A stretch of 64,000 nucleotides of DNA from Amorphoplanes digitatis (GTDB taxonomy: Bacteria; Actinomycetota; Actinomycetes; Mycobacteriales; Micromonosporaceae): positions 3,218,501-3,282,500 of the forward strand of contig NZ_JACHNH010000001.1 in assembly GCF_014205335.1 (NCBI RefSeq), read 5' to 3'. Shown one piece after another: positions 44,780 to 54,275 of the stretch. Numbering within the stretch: the first letter of the stretch is position 1; each line of letters begins with the position of its first letter. The notes below the pieces were generated by a model. It saw nothing but the letters and a program-made list of their open reading frames with translations, ran no database searches and was not told the origin of the DNA. A program made the position numbers and the translations under genes.

Positions 44780-46996
44780 ATGGAACTGAGCGGCACCAAA
44801 TACATTAATCCGGACAGCGTGTTGGCACGGACCGCCTGGGAGATGGTGCAGGCACACGCCGGAGGCATGGGACCGCACGACGGCATCGACACCTGCCCCG
44901 AATGCGACGAGCCCCTTCCCTGCCGGGCCGGGCGTGCCGCCGCGGAGGTCCTCGAGGCCGCGGGCATGGCGGAGACGTCGGGCCTGATCCAGGCGGCGCG
45001 CCAGGGCCGGGGGTCCCCGCTCGGCTACCAGGAGCCGCCCGCCCCGGTGAGACGGCCCTCGCACGCCTACTCGGTCCCGGAGAGCCTGCCCACCTACGCC
45101 GAGCCCGCCGCGCCGCCGCCGCCCGAGCCGAGCTACCCGGCGAGCTCACTGTCCGTGACCCCGCCGCCCTTCGAAACACCCCGCGAACCCCTGAGCCCGC
45201 CGGCCCCGCCCGCGCCCGAGGCCGAATCCGGGCTCCGCCCGCAGCCGTACGGGGAACCGTGGCAACCGGCCGGTCAGCCGTCCGCCTGGCCGCCCGGACC
45301 GGACCCCGGCGCGCCCGGCGCACCCGGCGGCACGCCGTCGGGCCTGACTCCGCCCGGCCCCGAGTCCTTCGGCCCGGCCCCCGGCGGTTCGCCCGCGGCG
45401 CAGCCCGGCCCGGAGCCTTACGGTCCGCCCCCGCCGGCGCGGCCCGGCCCGGAGGCGTACGGCCCGCCCCCGCCGGCGCGGCCCGGCCCGGAGGCGTACG
45501 GCCCGCCCCCGCCGGCGCGGCCCGGGCCGGAGGCGTACGGCCCGCCACCGCCGGCGCGGGCGGCAAGTGCGCCGCCTCCGCCCGGACCCGCCGCGTCGCC
45601 CCCGCCGGAGCGTCCCGCGCCGCCCGTGGGAGGCGCGCAGCCGTCCCGCGGACCGGCCGATGCCCCGACGGGCCCGCCCGCCGCGCCCCGGCCGGATCCA
45701 CTCGCTCCCGGCCGGGCGCGCGCGGTCCCCGACGTGGATCCGCTGCTGCTGGGACCGCCGCTGTTCGCGCAGCAGAACCGCCCCCTCGACGCGCCGCGGT
45801 TCACGCCGTCGGCCCGCCCGCCGGAGTCCCGGCCGGGCGGCGCCGAGCCCGCCGGCCGCAACGGCATGCCGGTCGCCAAGCCGCCCCAGCCGGACGACAG
45901 CAGCGCACACCGGCCGCCGGACCTCGACGTCACCCAGCAGATGCCGGCGGCCGGGCCCGCCCAGCCGCAGGTACCGGCGGCCGAGCCCGCCCAGCCCGCC
46001 CAGCCTGCCCAGCCCGCCCAGCCCGCCCAGTCCGCCCAGCCCGCGCAGCCCACCCGGCCTGCGGGCGAGGGAAGGGGTGTCGAGGATCAGTTCGCCCCGC
46101 GCCCGCAGCCGGGCGCCCGGCCCGGCCCGGCGGACCAACCCGGCCCGGCCCGGCCGCCGCAGGGCGCGGGCGGTCCCCAGGATCGTGCCTTCGTCGCCCC
46201 GGCGGACCGAGGCGCGGGCGGTCCCCAGGATCGTGCCTTCGTCGCCCCAGCGGACCGAGGCGCGGGTGGTCCTCAGGATCGTGCCTTCGTCGCCCCAGCC
46301 GAGCGAGGTGCGGGTGGTCCTCAGGATCGTGCCTTCGTCGCCCCGGCCGACCGGCCCCGCCCGTCCTCCCGGCCGCCGCTCGAACCACCGCAGATGGGCC
46401 AGCTCAACCGCCCCGCCGACCCGGCCGCGCAGCCGCCGGCGGCGGCGCACGACGCACCGGAGCCGAGCGGCCTCGAGCGGCCACCCACGGCCCAGCCGGC
46501 CCCGCCGGCCCAGCCCGTCCAGCCCGCTCCACCGGCCTATCCCGCCCAGGCCGACCCGTCGGCCTACCCCGCACAAGCCGACCCGTCGGCCTACCCCGCC
46601 GCGCCGGAGCGGCCGCCCTACCCGGGCGCGATCGCACCCGGCGAGACGAGCCAGTTCGCCCAGCCCGGCCAGTACGGCCGGCCCGGACCGGCGGATCCGC
46701 AGCACCCCGGCCACGGCCCGGGGGTCGCCCACGTGCCGGGCGCCACCCATCACCACCCGCCGTCGGGGCTGCCCGGTCCGGACACGGCCGCCGACCCGGC
46801 GCGGGCCGCCCGCCCGCCGCTCGAGCCGCCGCAGCTGGGCCAGCTCAACCGGGGCCTGCCGCCGGCGCCCGAAGACCCCGCCGCGGCCCCGTCGGGCCTG
46901 CCGGCCCGTCCCGCACCGCAACCCGAGAGCCCGCGGCCCGACGCGACCGGCGCCGCCGACGAGGAGGGACCCAGCGGGCTGCCGCGCCGCTCATGA
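44780..46996 (+). CDS. Large proline-rich repeat protein with an N-terminal Cys motif
   Basis: A 738-residue protein that I cannot assign. Residues 1-75 are folded-looking and hold DTCPECDEPLPC, which could bind a metal. The rest is Pro/Ala/Gly/Gln-rich and probably disordered. It contains four 13-residue units PGPEAYGPPPPAR (45404-45559), a PAQ run, four 16-residue units GAGGPQDRAFVAPADR (46163-46354), two PPLEPPQ(M/L)GQLNR segments and several PSGLP motifs, the last right at the C-terminus (PSGLPRRS). There is no signal peptide. It may be a scaffold with short docking motifs. Confidence 0.75.
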   Translation: MELSGTKYINPDSVLARTAWEMVQAHAGGMGPHDGIDTCPECDEPLPCRAGRAAAEVLEAAGMAETSGLIQAARQGRGSPLGYQEPPAPVRRPSHAYSVPESLPTYAEPAAPPPPEPSYPASSLSVTPPPFETPREPLSPPAPPAPEAESGLRPQPYGEPWQPAGQPSAWPPGPDPGAPGAPGGTPSGLTPPGPESFGPAPGGSPAAQPGPEPYGPPPPARPGPEAYGPPPPARPGPEAYGPPPPARPGPEAYGPPPPARAASAPPPPGPAASPPPERPAPPVGGAQPSRGPADAPTGPPAAPRPDPLAPGRARAVPDVDPLLLGPPLFAQQNRPLDAPRFTPSARPPESRPGGAEPAGRNGMPVAKPPQPDDSSAHRPPDLDVTQQMPAAGPAQPQVPAAEPAQPAQPAQPAQPAQSAQPAQPTRPAGEGRGVEDQFAPRPQPGARPGPADQPGPARPPQGAGGPQDRAFVAPADRGAGGPQDRAFVAPADRGAGGPQDRAFVAPAERGAGGPQDRAFVAPADRPRPSSRPPLEPPQMGQLNRPADPAAQPPAAAHDAPEPSGLERPPTAQPAPPAQPVQPAPPAYPAQADPSAYPAQADPSAYPAAPERPPYPGAIAPGETSQFAQPGQYGRPGPADPQHPGHGPGVAHVPGATHHHPPSGLPGPDTAADPARAARPPLEPPQLGQLNRGLPPAPEDPAAAPSGLPARPAPQPESPRPDATGAADEEGPSGLPRRS
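45404..45559 (+). repeat. Four tandem 39-bp coding repeats
   Basis: In-frame units at 45404, 45443, 45482 and 45521 encode PGPEAYGPPPPAR. Units 2-4 are nearly identical at DNA level, which suggests recent slippage or unequal exchange. Confidence 0.85.
46163..46354 (+). repeat. Four tandem 48-bp coding repeats
   Basis: In-frame units at 46163, 46211, 46259 and 46307 encode GAGGPQDRAFVAPA(D/E)R with only a few base differences between units. Confidence 0.9.
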
Positions 46997-47001
46997 ACTT
47001 C

Positions 47002-47742
47002 TCACGCCGCGTCGCCGGCCGTCAGGTGGGTCCACACCACCTTGCCGTCGGGCACCGGCAGCACGCCCCACGCGTCGGTCAACTCCCGGACCAGCTGTAA
47101 CCCGCGCCCGCCGGTGTCGTTGGTTCCGGGATTCCTCGGCCGGGGCAGCACCCGGCTGCCGTCACGCACGGTCACGCAGAGCCGGCCGTCGCGCAGCCCC
47201 ACGGTGAACTCCATCGCGGTGTGCGCATGCCGGACCACGTTGGCGACGAGCTCGGTGGCGACCAGCGAGACGGTCGCGGTGGCCTCACCGTGCTGCCACG
47301 CGGTGCAGGCCTGGTCCACGAGCTGGCGTACCTGGCGGCAGGCGTCCGGTATCGGCCGCAGCCGGACCCGGATGCGGTGCGGCTCGGGCTCCGCAGCCGC
47401 GTCGGCCAGCGCCTGCTCGCAGCTCGCCGCGGCGCCGACCGAGGCACAGCCGGGCCACGCCGCGATGGTCTCGGTGGTCTCCGGGCCGGCGCCGCAGAGC
47501 ACGATGGGCACGGCGGGCCACTCGGCCGTGCGGCACACGACGGAGCTGAGCACCGCCAGCGCGCCCGGCTCGGAGACCTCCAGCCCGGAGACGTCGATCA
47601 GCAGCGCCTCCGGCTGAGCGGAGAGGCAGCGCCCGACCGCGTTCTCCAGCGCGTCGCCCGTCACGAGGTCCAGTACGCCGCTGGCGCGCAGGATCGCCAC
47701 CGGAAGATCCTGTTCCGGCCGGCAGACCAGCTGACTCGTCAT
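47002..47742 (-). CDS. STAS domain fused to an anti-sigma-type histidine-kinase-like ATPase
   Basis: A 246-residue fusion. Residues 1-105 are an anti-sigma-factor-antagonist-like STAS domain (LLIDVSGLEVSEPGALAVLS). The usual phosphorylated Ser/Thr position in the D(S/T)xG motif is not clearly kept (EVSEPG). Residues 120-246 are an RsbW/SpoIIAB-like HATPase: ELVANVVRHAHT (N box), VTVRDGSRV (G1) and TGGRGLQLVREL (G2). The two domains normally bind each other as partner proteins. ATG 47742 has AAGGGA at 5-nt spacing. It converges on the proline-rich gene, 5 bp apart. Confidence 0.85.
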   Translation of the reverse strand: MTSQLVCRPEQDLPVAILRASGVLDLVTGDALENAVGRCLSAQPEALLIDVSGLEVSEPGALAVLSSVVCRTAEWPAVPIVLCGAGPETTETIAAWPGCASVGAAASCEQALADAAAEPEPHRIRVRLRPIPDACRQVRQLVDQACTAWQHGEATATVSLVATELVANVVRHAHTAMEFTVGLRDGRLCVTVRDGSRVLPRPRNPGTNDTGGRGLQLVRELTDAWGVLPVPDGKVVWTHLTAGDAA

Positions 47743-47862
47743 CGGCATCCCTTCACGGACGTGCCTTGCCAGGCACGTCGCGGTTCGTGTGCCCGCCCGG
47801 CGGCCTGGACAAACGTGCCGGAGGGTGGCGAGCGACACGGGTACGGCCGTGCGCGCCGCGGC

Positions 47863-47868
47863 TAGGCT
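47863..47868 (+). promoter_or_regulatory. -10 hexamer of a leaderless promoter
   Basis: TAGGCT lies 6 nt before the ATG at 47875, with no Shine-Dalgarno. Confidence 0.6.
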
Positions 47869-47874
47869 CGGCGC

Positions 47875-49605
47875 ATGGCCGCGCGGAGGGTGGGGTTGCC
47901 GGCTCTGCTGCCGTATCTGCGCGAGCATCGCGGCACCCTGGTCGTGGTCGGCGGGCTGTCCCTGGTCGCCGCGGTCGCGGCCCTGGCGCAGCCGGTCCTG
48001 GTCCGCACGGTCCTGGACGGCATCTCGGCGGGCACCCCGATCGGCGGCCCGGTCGCGCTGCTGGTCGTCCTGCTGCTGACCGGCGCGGCCCTCGGCGGCG
48101 TGCGCGACTATCTGCTCCAGCGCACGGCGGAGGGGCTGGTCCTCACCACCCGCCGGCGCCTGGCCCGGCACCTGCTGCGCCTGCCGATCGCCGAGTACGA
48201 CGCCCGCCGCACCGGTGACCTGCTGTCCCGGGTCGGCGCCGACACCACGCTCCTGCGCGCCGTCGTCACCTCCGGCCTGTTCGAGGTCGTGACGGGCGCC
48301 GTGATGGTCATCGGCGCGACGATCGCAATGGCCCTGCTCGACCCGTTGCTGCTCGCGGTCACCGCGGCCGGCCTCGCCGTCGGCCTGACCGTCGCCGTCA
48401 CCGTCTCCCGGCGCGTGCGTGGCCTCTCCGAGCAGGCACAGGCCCGGCTCGGCGAGATGACCTCGGCGGTCGAGCGTTCCATCTCGGCCGCCCGGACCAT
48501 CCGGGCCAGCGGCGCCGAGGAGCGCGAGGCCGAGACGGTGGGGCTCAGCGCCGCGCAGGCGTACGACGCGGGGATGCGGGTGGCCCGGCTGCGTGCGCTC
48601 ATCGGTCCCGCCGCCTCGGCGGCCACCCAGGGCGCCTTCCTGCTGGTGCTCGGCGTCGGCGGTGCCCGGGTGGCGGCCGGCTCGATCAGCGTCGGCGATC
48701 TGGTGGCGTTCATCCTGTTCCTGTTCTTCCTGGTCATGCCGCTGGGCCAGGCGCTGAACGCGTACGCGCAGCTGCAGACCGGCCTGGGTGCGTTGCAGCG
48801 CATCGAGGAGGTGCTCGACCTGCCGTCGGAGACGGCGGCGGACCGCCCGGCCCGGCCGACCGCCGTGATCTCGGAGCCCGCGGTCGTCTTCGAGAACGTG
48901 ACATTCGGGTATCCCGGAGGGGAGCCGGTGCTGCGGGACGTGTCGTTCAGCGTCCCGGCCGGCAGCCGCGTCGCGCTGGTCGGCCCGTCCGGCGCGGGCA
49001 AGTCGACGGTGCTGGCGCTGATCGAGCGCTTCTACGAGGTCACCTCGGGCACGATCCGGGTCGGCGGTGCCGACGTGCGGGACCTGCCCCGCGACGCGCT
49101 GCGCCGCACGCTGGGCTACGTGGAGCAGGAGGCGCCGGTGCTGGCCGGAACGCTGCGCGACAACCTGCTGCTCACCGCGCCCGGCACGGACTCCGCGCGG
49201 CTGCTCGCCGCGCTCGACGAGGTCAATCTCGGCGCGCTCGCCACCCGGACGCCGGCGGGCCTGGACGTGCAGGTGGGCGAGGGCGGTGTCCTGCTCTCGG
49301 GCGGCGAGCGGCAGCGGCTGGCGATCGCACGGACCCTGCTGGCGGACGCGCCGATCCTGCTGCTGGACGAGCCGACGAGCAACCTCGACGCCCGCAACGA
49401 GGCGGCCCTGCGCGAGGCGATCGCGGCGGCGTCCTTCCAGCGCACGCTGATCGTGGTGGCGCACCGCCTGAGCACCGTCGTCGACAGCGACCGGATCGTT
49501 GTCGTCGAGGCCGGGCGCGTCGTGGCCACCGGAACACACCGGGAGTTGCTGGACACCAGCCCGCTCTATCGCGAGCTCGCGGCGCACCAACTCCTGGTCT
49601 CCTGA
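47875..49605 (+). CDS. ABC exporter, fused permease and ATPase
   Basis: A 576-residue half-transporter of the ABCB/MsbA type that would dimerise in the membrane. Residues 1-310 hold six helices. The nucleotide-binding domain (340-570) has Walker A VGPSGAGKSTVLAL, the signature LLSGGERQRLAIAR, Walker B ILLLDEPTSNLD and the switch His in VVAHRLSTV. The exported compound (lipid, drug or peptide) is not inferable. The start is supported by a leaderless -10. secA2 follows 79 bp later on the same strand. Confidence 0.93.
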   Translation: MAARRVGLPALLPYLREHRGTLVVVGGLSLVAAVAALAQPVLVRTVLDGISAGTPIGGPVALLVVLLLTGAALGGVRDYLLQRTAEGLVLTTRRRLARHLLRLPIAEYDARRTGDLLSRVGADTTLLRAVVTSGLFEVVTGAVMVIGATIAMALLDPLLLAVTAAGLAVGLTVAVTVSRRVRGLSEQAQARLGEMTSAVERSISAARTIRASGAEEREAETVGLSAAQAYDAGMRVARLRALIGPAASAATQGAFLLVLGVGGARVAAGSISVGDLVAFILFLFFLVMPLGQALNAYAQLQTGLGALQRIEEVLDLPSETAADRPARPTAVISEPAVVFENVTFGYPGGEPVLRDVSFSVPAGSRVALVGPSGAGKSTVLALIERFYEVTSGTIRVGGADVRDLPRDALRRTLGYVEQEAPVLAGTLRDNLLLTAPGTDSARLLAALDEVNLGALATRTPAGLDVQVGEGGVLLSGGERQRLAIARTLLADAPILLLDEPTSNLDARNEAALREAIAAASFQRTLIVVAHRLSTVVDSDRIVVVEAGRVVATGTHRELLDTSPLYRELAAHQLLVS

Positions 49606-49670
49606 GCCCGAGTGATCGCGCTCTGGGCGAAACGACCGGGAGTCGGCACCATGCTTCAAGGTAAGTGAAG

Positions 49671-49676
49671 TACCGT
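49671..49676 (+). promoter_or_regulatory. Candidate -10 hexamer before secA2
   Basis: TACCGT ends 8 nt before the secA2 ATG, with no Shine-Dalgarno. The spacing is one base longer than in most leaderless genes here. Confidence 0.4.
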
Positions 49677-49684
49677 AACCGCCC

Positions 49685-51973
49685 ATGGGTGTGTCGCAGC
49701 GGTTCAAAAACCGGTTCCGTAAGTTTCTGCAGCGTCCGGGCACCACGGTCGATCTCGCACCGCTTGAGAAGCGGTTGCCGGCCATCGAAGCCCGTGAGGA
49801 GGCGTTGCGCGCGCTCGACGACGCCGCGCTGACCGAGGCCGCCGGCGCCGCCGACAACTTCACCGAGATCTGCGCCGTCGGCCGGGAGGCCGCCTGGCGC
49901 GCCCTCGAGCAGCGGCCGTACGACGTGCAGCTGGTCGGCGCCATGGCGCTGCTCGCCGGCCGGGTCGCCGAGATGGCCACCGGTGAGGGCAAGACGCTCA
50001 CCGCGACCATCGCCGCGTACGGCCACGTCCGGCTGGGCCACGGTCCGGTGCACGTGCTGACCGTCAACGACTATCTGGCCCGGCGCGACGCCACCTGGAT
50101 GGAGCCGGTCTACACCCTGCTCGGGCTCACCGTCGGCTGGGTCACCGAGGCCTCGACCCACGAGGAGCGGCGCGAGGCCTACGGCGCCGACGTCACCTAC
50201 GTCTCGGTCAGCGAGGCCGGCTTCGACTACCTGCGCGACCAGCTCGTCACCGACGTCGAGGACCGGGTGCAGCGCAAGCTCGCCACCTGCATCGTCGACG
50301 AGGCCGACTCGATCCTGATCGACGAGGCCCGGGTGCCGATGGTGCTGGCCGGCAGCATCGCCACCGAGAGCGACCCGGTGCACCACGCCGCCGACCTGGT
50401 CCGCGACCTGCGCCCGGGCAAGGACTTCGAGGTCGCCGAGGACGGCCGCAGCGTCGCCTTCACCAACGACGGCCTGCACGCCCTCGAGGCGAAGATGGGC
50501 ATCGACCTGTATGCGGACGACCAGGTCGAGCAGCTCTCCGCGGTCAACGTGGCGCTGCACGCCCGCGCCCTGCTGCGCCGCGACGTCGACTACATCGTGC
50601 GGGACGGCACGGTCGAGCTGATCGACGAGATGCGCGGCCGGGTCGCGCAGCGGCGGCGCTGGCCCGATGGGCTACAGGCGGCGGTCGAGGCCAAGGAGGG
50701 CCTGAACGCCACCGCCGAGGGCGAGGTGCTCGACACGATCACCGTGCAGGCGTTCATCGCGCTCTACAAGACGGTGTGCGGCATGACCGCCACCGCCGTG
50801 CACGTCGGCGAGCAGCTGCGCGAGTACTTCAAGCTCGAGGTCGCGGTCATCCCGTCGAACACCCCGAACATCCGTGAGGACGAGCCCGACCGGATCTACT
50901 CCGCGCACGACATGCGCGACGAGGCCCTGGTCGAGGAGATCAAGATCGCCCACGACAAGGGCCGGCCGGTGCTCATCGGCACCCTCGACGTGAAGGCGTC
51001 GGAGCTGCTCGCCAAGCAGCTCGCCGCGGCCGGGGTGCCCAGCGTCGTGCTGAACGCCAAGAACGACGACGAGGAGGCCGCGATCATCGCGGAGGCCGGC
51101 GCCCTCGGCGCGGTCACCGTCTCCACCCAGATGGCCGGCCGCGGCGTCGACATCCGCCTCGGCGGCAGCGACGGCAAGGACGCCGAGAAGGTGGCCGAGC
51201 TCGGCGGCCTGTTCGTCATCGGCAGCGGCCGGCACGACAGCCGCCGGGTCGACGACCAGCTGCGTGGCCGCGCCGGGCGTCAGGGCGACCCCGGCGGCTC
51301 GGTCTTCTTCGTCAGCCTCGAGGACGACCTGATCACCCGGCACGCCGGCGACATCCTGCCGTCGTCGCCGCGGATGGACATGGACGGCGTGGTGCACGAC
51401 GAGCAGGTCGAGTACGCCGTCGAGCACGCGCAGCGCGTCGCGGAGGGCGTCAACCACGAGATCCACCGCAACACCTGGCGCTACAGCGTGGTGATCGAGG
51501 GGCAGCGGCTCGCCCTGGCCGAGCGCCGGGAGCGGCTGCTCACCTCCGAGATCGCGGCGATCATGCTGATCGAGCGCTCGCCGGAGAAGGCCGGGGAGAC
51601 CGACGAGGACGTGCTCTCCGACGCCGCCCGTTCGATCGCGCTCTACCACCTGGACCGGCTCTGGGCGGAGCACCTGGCCGAGCTCTCCGAGGTGCGCGAG
51701 GGCGTGCACCTGCGGGCGCTGGGCAAGCTCGACCCGCTTGACGAGTTCCACCGCTCCGCCGTGCCGGCGTTCCAGAAGGTCTTCACCGAGATCGAGGCGC
51801 GCACGATCGCGACCTTCGAGGAGACCGACCTGACCGACGGCTACGACCCGGACCGCGCCGAGATCGTCCGGCCGAGCGCGACGTGGACGTACCTGGTGCA
51901 CGACAACCCGTTCGGCTCCGAGCTGGACCGCCTCATCGCGGCGGTCGGCCGGCGCCTCACCTCGGGCGGCTGA
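49685..51973 (+). CDS. secA2: Accessory Sec translocase ATPase SecA2
   Basis: A 762-residue preprotein translocase ATPase. Motifs: AEMATGEGKTLTATIAAY (Walker A), TVNDYLARRDATWM, CIVDEADSILIDEARVP (Walker B), STQMAGRGVDIRLGGSDGKD and DDQLRGRAGRQGDPGGSVFF. It is shorter than SecA1 (about 950) and ends without the C-terminal zinc-binding Cys/His tail, which is typical of SecA2. It would export a subset of proteins via SecYEG. No accessory sec component or obvious substrate is adjacent. Confidence 0.93.
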   Translation: MGVSQRFKNRFRKFLQRPGTTVDLAPLEKRLPAIEAREEALRALDDAALTEAAGAADNFTEICAVGREAAWRALEQRPYDVQLVGAMALLAGRVAEMATGEGKTLTATIAAYGHVRLGHGPVHVLTVNDYLARRDATWMEPVYTLLGLTVGWVTEASTHEERREAYGADVTYVSVSEAGFDYLRDQLVTDVEDRVQRKLATCIVDEADSILIDEARVPMVLAGSIATESDPVHHAADLVRDLRPGKDFEVAEDGRSVAFTNDGLHALEAKMGIDLYADDQVEQLSAVNVALHARALLRRDVDYIVRDGTVELIDEMRGRVAQRRRWPDGLQAAVEAKEGLNATAEGEVLDTITVQAFIALYKTVCGMTATAVHVGEQLREYFKLEVAVIPSNTPNIREDEPDRIYSAHDMRDEALVEEIKIAHDKGRPVLIGTLDVKASELLAKQLAAAGVPSVVLNAKNDDEEAAIIAEAGALGAVTVSTQMAGRGVDIRLGGSDGKDAEKVAELGGLFVIGSGRHDSRRVDDQLRGRAGRQGDPGGSVFFVSLEDDLITRHAGDILPSSPRMDMDGVVHDEQVEYAVEHAQRVAEGVNHEIHRNTWRYSVVIEGQRLALAERRERLLTSEIAAIMLIERSPEKAGETDEDVLSDAARSIALYHLDRLWAEHLAELSEVREGVHLRALGKLDPLDEFHRSAVPAFQKVFTEIEARTIATFEETDLTDGYDPDRAEIVRPSATWTYLVHDNPFGSELDRLIAAVGRRLTSGG

Positions 51974-51990
51974 GCGCCGGGACGGGTACC

Positions 51991-52015
51991 CCCGCGCGGC
52001 GCGACGCCGCGCGGG
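51991..52015. terminator. Bidirectional hairpin terminator
   Basis: A perfect 11-bp stem CCCGCGCGGCG/CGCCGCGCGGG around a CGA loop, between secA2 and the convergent DUF3500 gene. Confidence 0.8.
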
Positions 52016-52016
52016 C

Positions 52017-52939
<923 letters not shown>

Positions 52940-52943
<4 letters not shown>

Positions 52944-52996
52944 GGCGTCAGTCGGTGCGGGAACGCGATCGTTTCCGCATCCAATTCCTCGTGCAT
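52940..52996 (-). CDS. Putative 18-residue leader peptide
   Basis: The frame encodes MHEELDAETIAFPHRLTP. Its ATG lies 7 nt after a TAGGCT hexamer, exactly the leaderless spacing, and its stop overlaps the DUF3500 GTG (GTGA). The peptide is rich in Glu, His and Asp. It may simply couple translation of the downstream gene or be a real short protein; sequence alone cannot decide. Confidence 0.4.
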
Positions 52997-53003
52997 GCAG
53001 GCC

Positions 53004-53009
53004 AGCCTA
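53004..53009 (-). promoter_or_regulatory. -10 hexamer of a leaderless promoter
   Basis: On the minus strand TAGGCT lies 7 nt before the ATG at 52996 of the short leader ORF. A plus-strand TAATGT at 53016-53021 is a possible divergent -10 for the cupin-like gene. Confidence 0.5.
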
Positions 53010-53048
53010 CGGTGCTAATGTCTGGCGCACATTCTCCGGGGGTGAGCG

Positions 53049-53426
53049 GTGACCGACGGGGTCTACGTCGGCCGTGCGGGTGTTGACGGCGTGGTGAACC
53101 AGGGCTGGCTGCTCGGCCATTTTATGCCGAAGGGCAAGCTCCTGCACAGCGACGATGTCGAGGTGAAGTGGGGCGTGCACCCGCCCGGCGACCGTCGCGC
53201 GGCTTGGGCCACCGACGAGATCCGGACGGCGTTGCTTGTGTTGATCAAGGGAGCGTTCGACATCGAGTTGCGCGACCGGACGGTGCTGCTGCGCGAGCCG
53301 GGCGACTACGTCGTCTGGGGACCCGGCGAGGACCACTCCTGGCAGGCCGGGGACGTGGAGACCGTGGTCCTGACGGTGCGCTGGCCGTCGCTGCCGGGCT
53401 GGCGCCTGCCACCGCCGAGGTCCTGA
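53049..53426 (+). CDS. Cupin-fold small protein
   Basis: A 125-residue single-domain beta-barrel protein. It has KLLHSDDVEVKWGVHPPG, then ALLVLIKGAFDIELRDRTVL and LREPGDYVVWGPGEDHSWQA, the last being the second cupin motif with its Gly-Asp-Tyr turn and His. No enzyme class is assignable. Such proteins often serve as small-molecule sensors or isomerases. GTG 53049 has GGGGGTGAG upstream. Confidence 0.72.
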   Translation: MTDGVYVGRAGVDGVVNQGWLLGHFMPKGKLLHSDDVEVKWGVHPPGDRRAAWATDEIRTALLVLIKGAFDIELRDRTVLLREPGDYVVWGPGEDHSWQAGDVETVVLTVRWPSLPGWRLPPPRS

Positions 53427-53678
53427 TCGGACCGAGAAACAGCCGTTTATTTAAGCTTCGACAAGGGAGGGTCGGCTGTTAACCGCGTGACAGTAATCGC
53501 ATTAACAGTGCGCAGAAACACGATGCATCCAATGGTTATGGAACGACCTTCCCACAATGTGGATGCCGTCTTGACCCGGCGGCCACATGGCCGGAAGCAT
53601 CGACCGCGGTTTAAGCGTGCATTAATTGGCGTCCGTTAGGATGTCACGGCGTTTCCATTCTTTGACGCAGGAGGATTC
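53427..53678. other. 252-bp AT-richer intergenic region
   Basis: It lies between the cupin gene and the winged-helix gene and is clearly more AT-rich than its surroundings. AACAGCCG near 53440 and CGGCTGTT near 53473 form an 8-bp inverted repeat that could end cupin transcription. GTTAAC/ATTAAC/ATTAAT motifs recur (near 53478, 53500, 53620). A possible -10 (TTAGGAT) is near 53636. Confidence 0.45.
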
Positions 53679-54275
53679 ATGGCGGTCACCGCCCTGCCGG
53701 CACGCACGGGACGACATGCGAGGGGGTCCGGCCGGGTGGCCACGATCCGTCGCCTAGAGCCCACCGCTGCTGCCCCGCCGAACGCGCTGACCATTACGCT
53801 CAACATCCCGTTGACGGGTGAGACCCTGCCGCCGCAGGCGCACCGGCTCATCGACGCCGTCCGTGAACTGGTCGAGGCCGGCCAGGGCTCGGTCGCCGTC
53901 GAGTCGCCGTCGGCCGCGCCCGTCGCGGGGATGCCGGGGGAGGCCCCGCTGCGCGAGTGGGCCGACGACACGGTCGAGGTGCGCCTGCTTACGGCATCGC
54001 GCCAGGTGCTCGTCGACGGCGAGCTGCTGCCGCTCACCCGGCTCGAGTTCGATCTGCTGCTCTACCTGGCCGATCACCCGCGCCGGGTGTTCAGCCGCAC
54101 CCAGCTGCTCAACGCGGTCTGGGGCTACGAGCACACCGGCGAGCGCACGGTCGACGTGCACGTGCGCCGGTTGCGGGTCAAGCTGGGCGCACAGGTCTCG
54201 CTGATCACCACCGTCTACGGCGTGGGCTACCGCCTGGCCGACGAGGCCCGGATCGTGGTGCTGCCCCACGAATGA
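53679..54275 (+). CDS. OmpR/PhoB-type winged-helix DNA-binding protein without receiver domain
   Basis: A 198-residue protein whose C-terminal domain (about 98-188) is a complete response-regulator effector: [53 protein letters not shown] and the terminal hairpin [12 protein letters not shown]. The N-terminal 95 residues show no phospho-acceptor receiver; they contain a Pro/Ala-rich stretch and a short helix [17 protein letters not shown] 53679 has GGAGG at 5-nt spacing. The stop codon lies inside the second 94-bp repeat, so the tail may be truncated or altered. Confidence 0.83.
   Translation: MAVTALPARTGRHARGSGRVATIRRLEPTAAAPPNALTITLNIPLTGETLPPQAHRLIDAVRELVEAGQGSVAVESPSAAPVAGMPGEAPLREWADDTVEVRLLTASRQVLVDGELLPLTRLEFDLLLYLADHPRRVFSRTQLLNAVWGYEHTGERTVDVHVRRLRVKLGAQVSLITTVYGVGYRLADEARIVVLPHE

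Noticed and set aside
46163..46354. Tandem 48-bp repeats as a possible CRISPR array
   Set aside because: The units are contiguous without spacers, are multiples of three and encode a repeated peptide in frame.
47002..50067. A 1021-codon minus-strand frame starting inside secA2
   Set aside because: Only its last part is the STAS-HATPase gene, from the ATG at 47742 with a good ribosome site. The rest is antisense to the ABC exporter and secA2.
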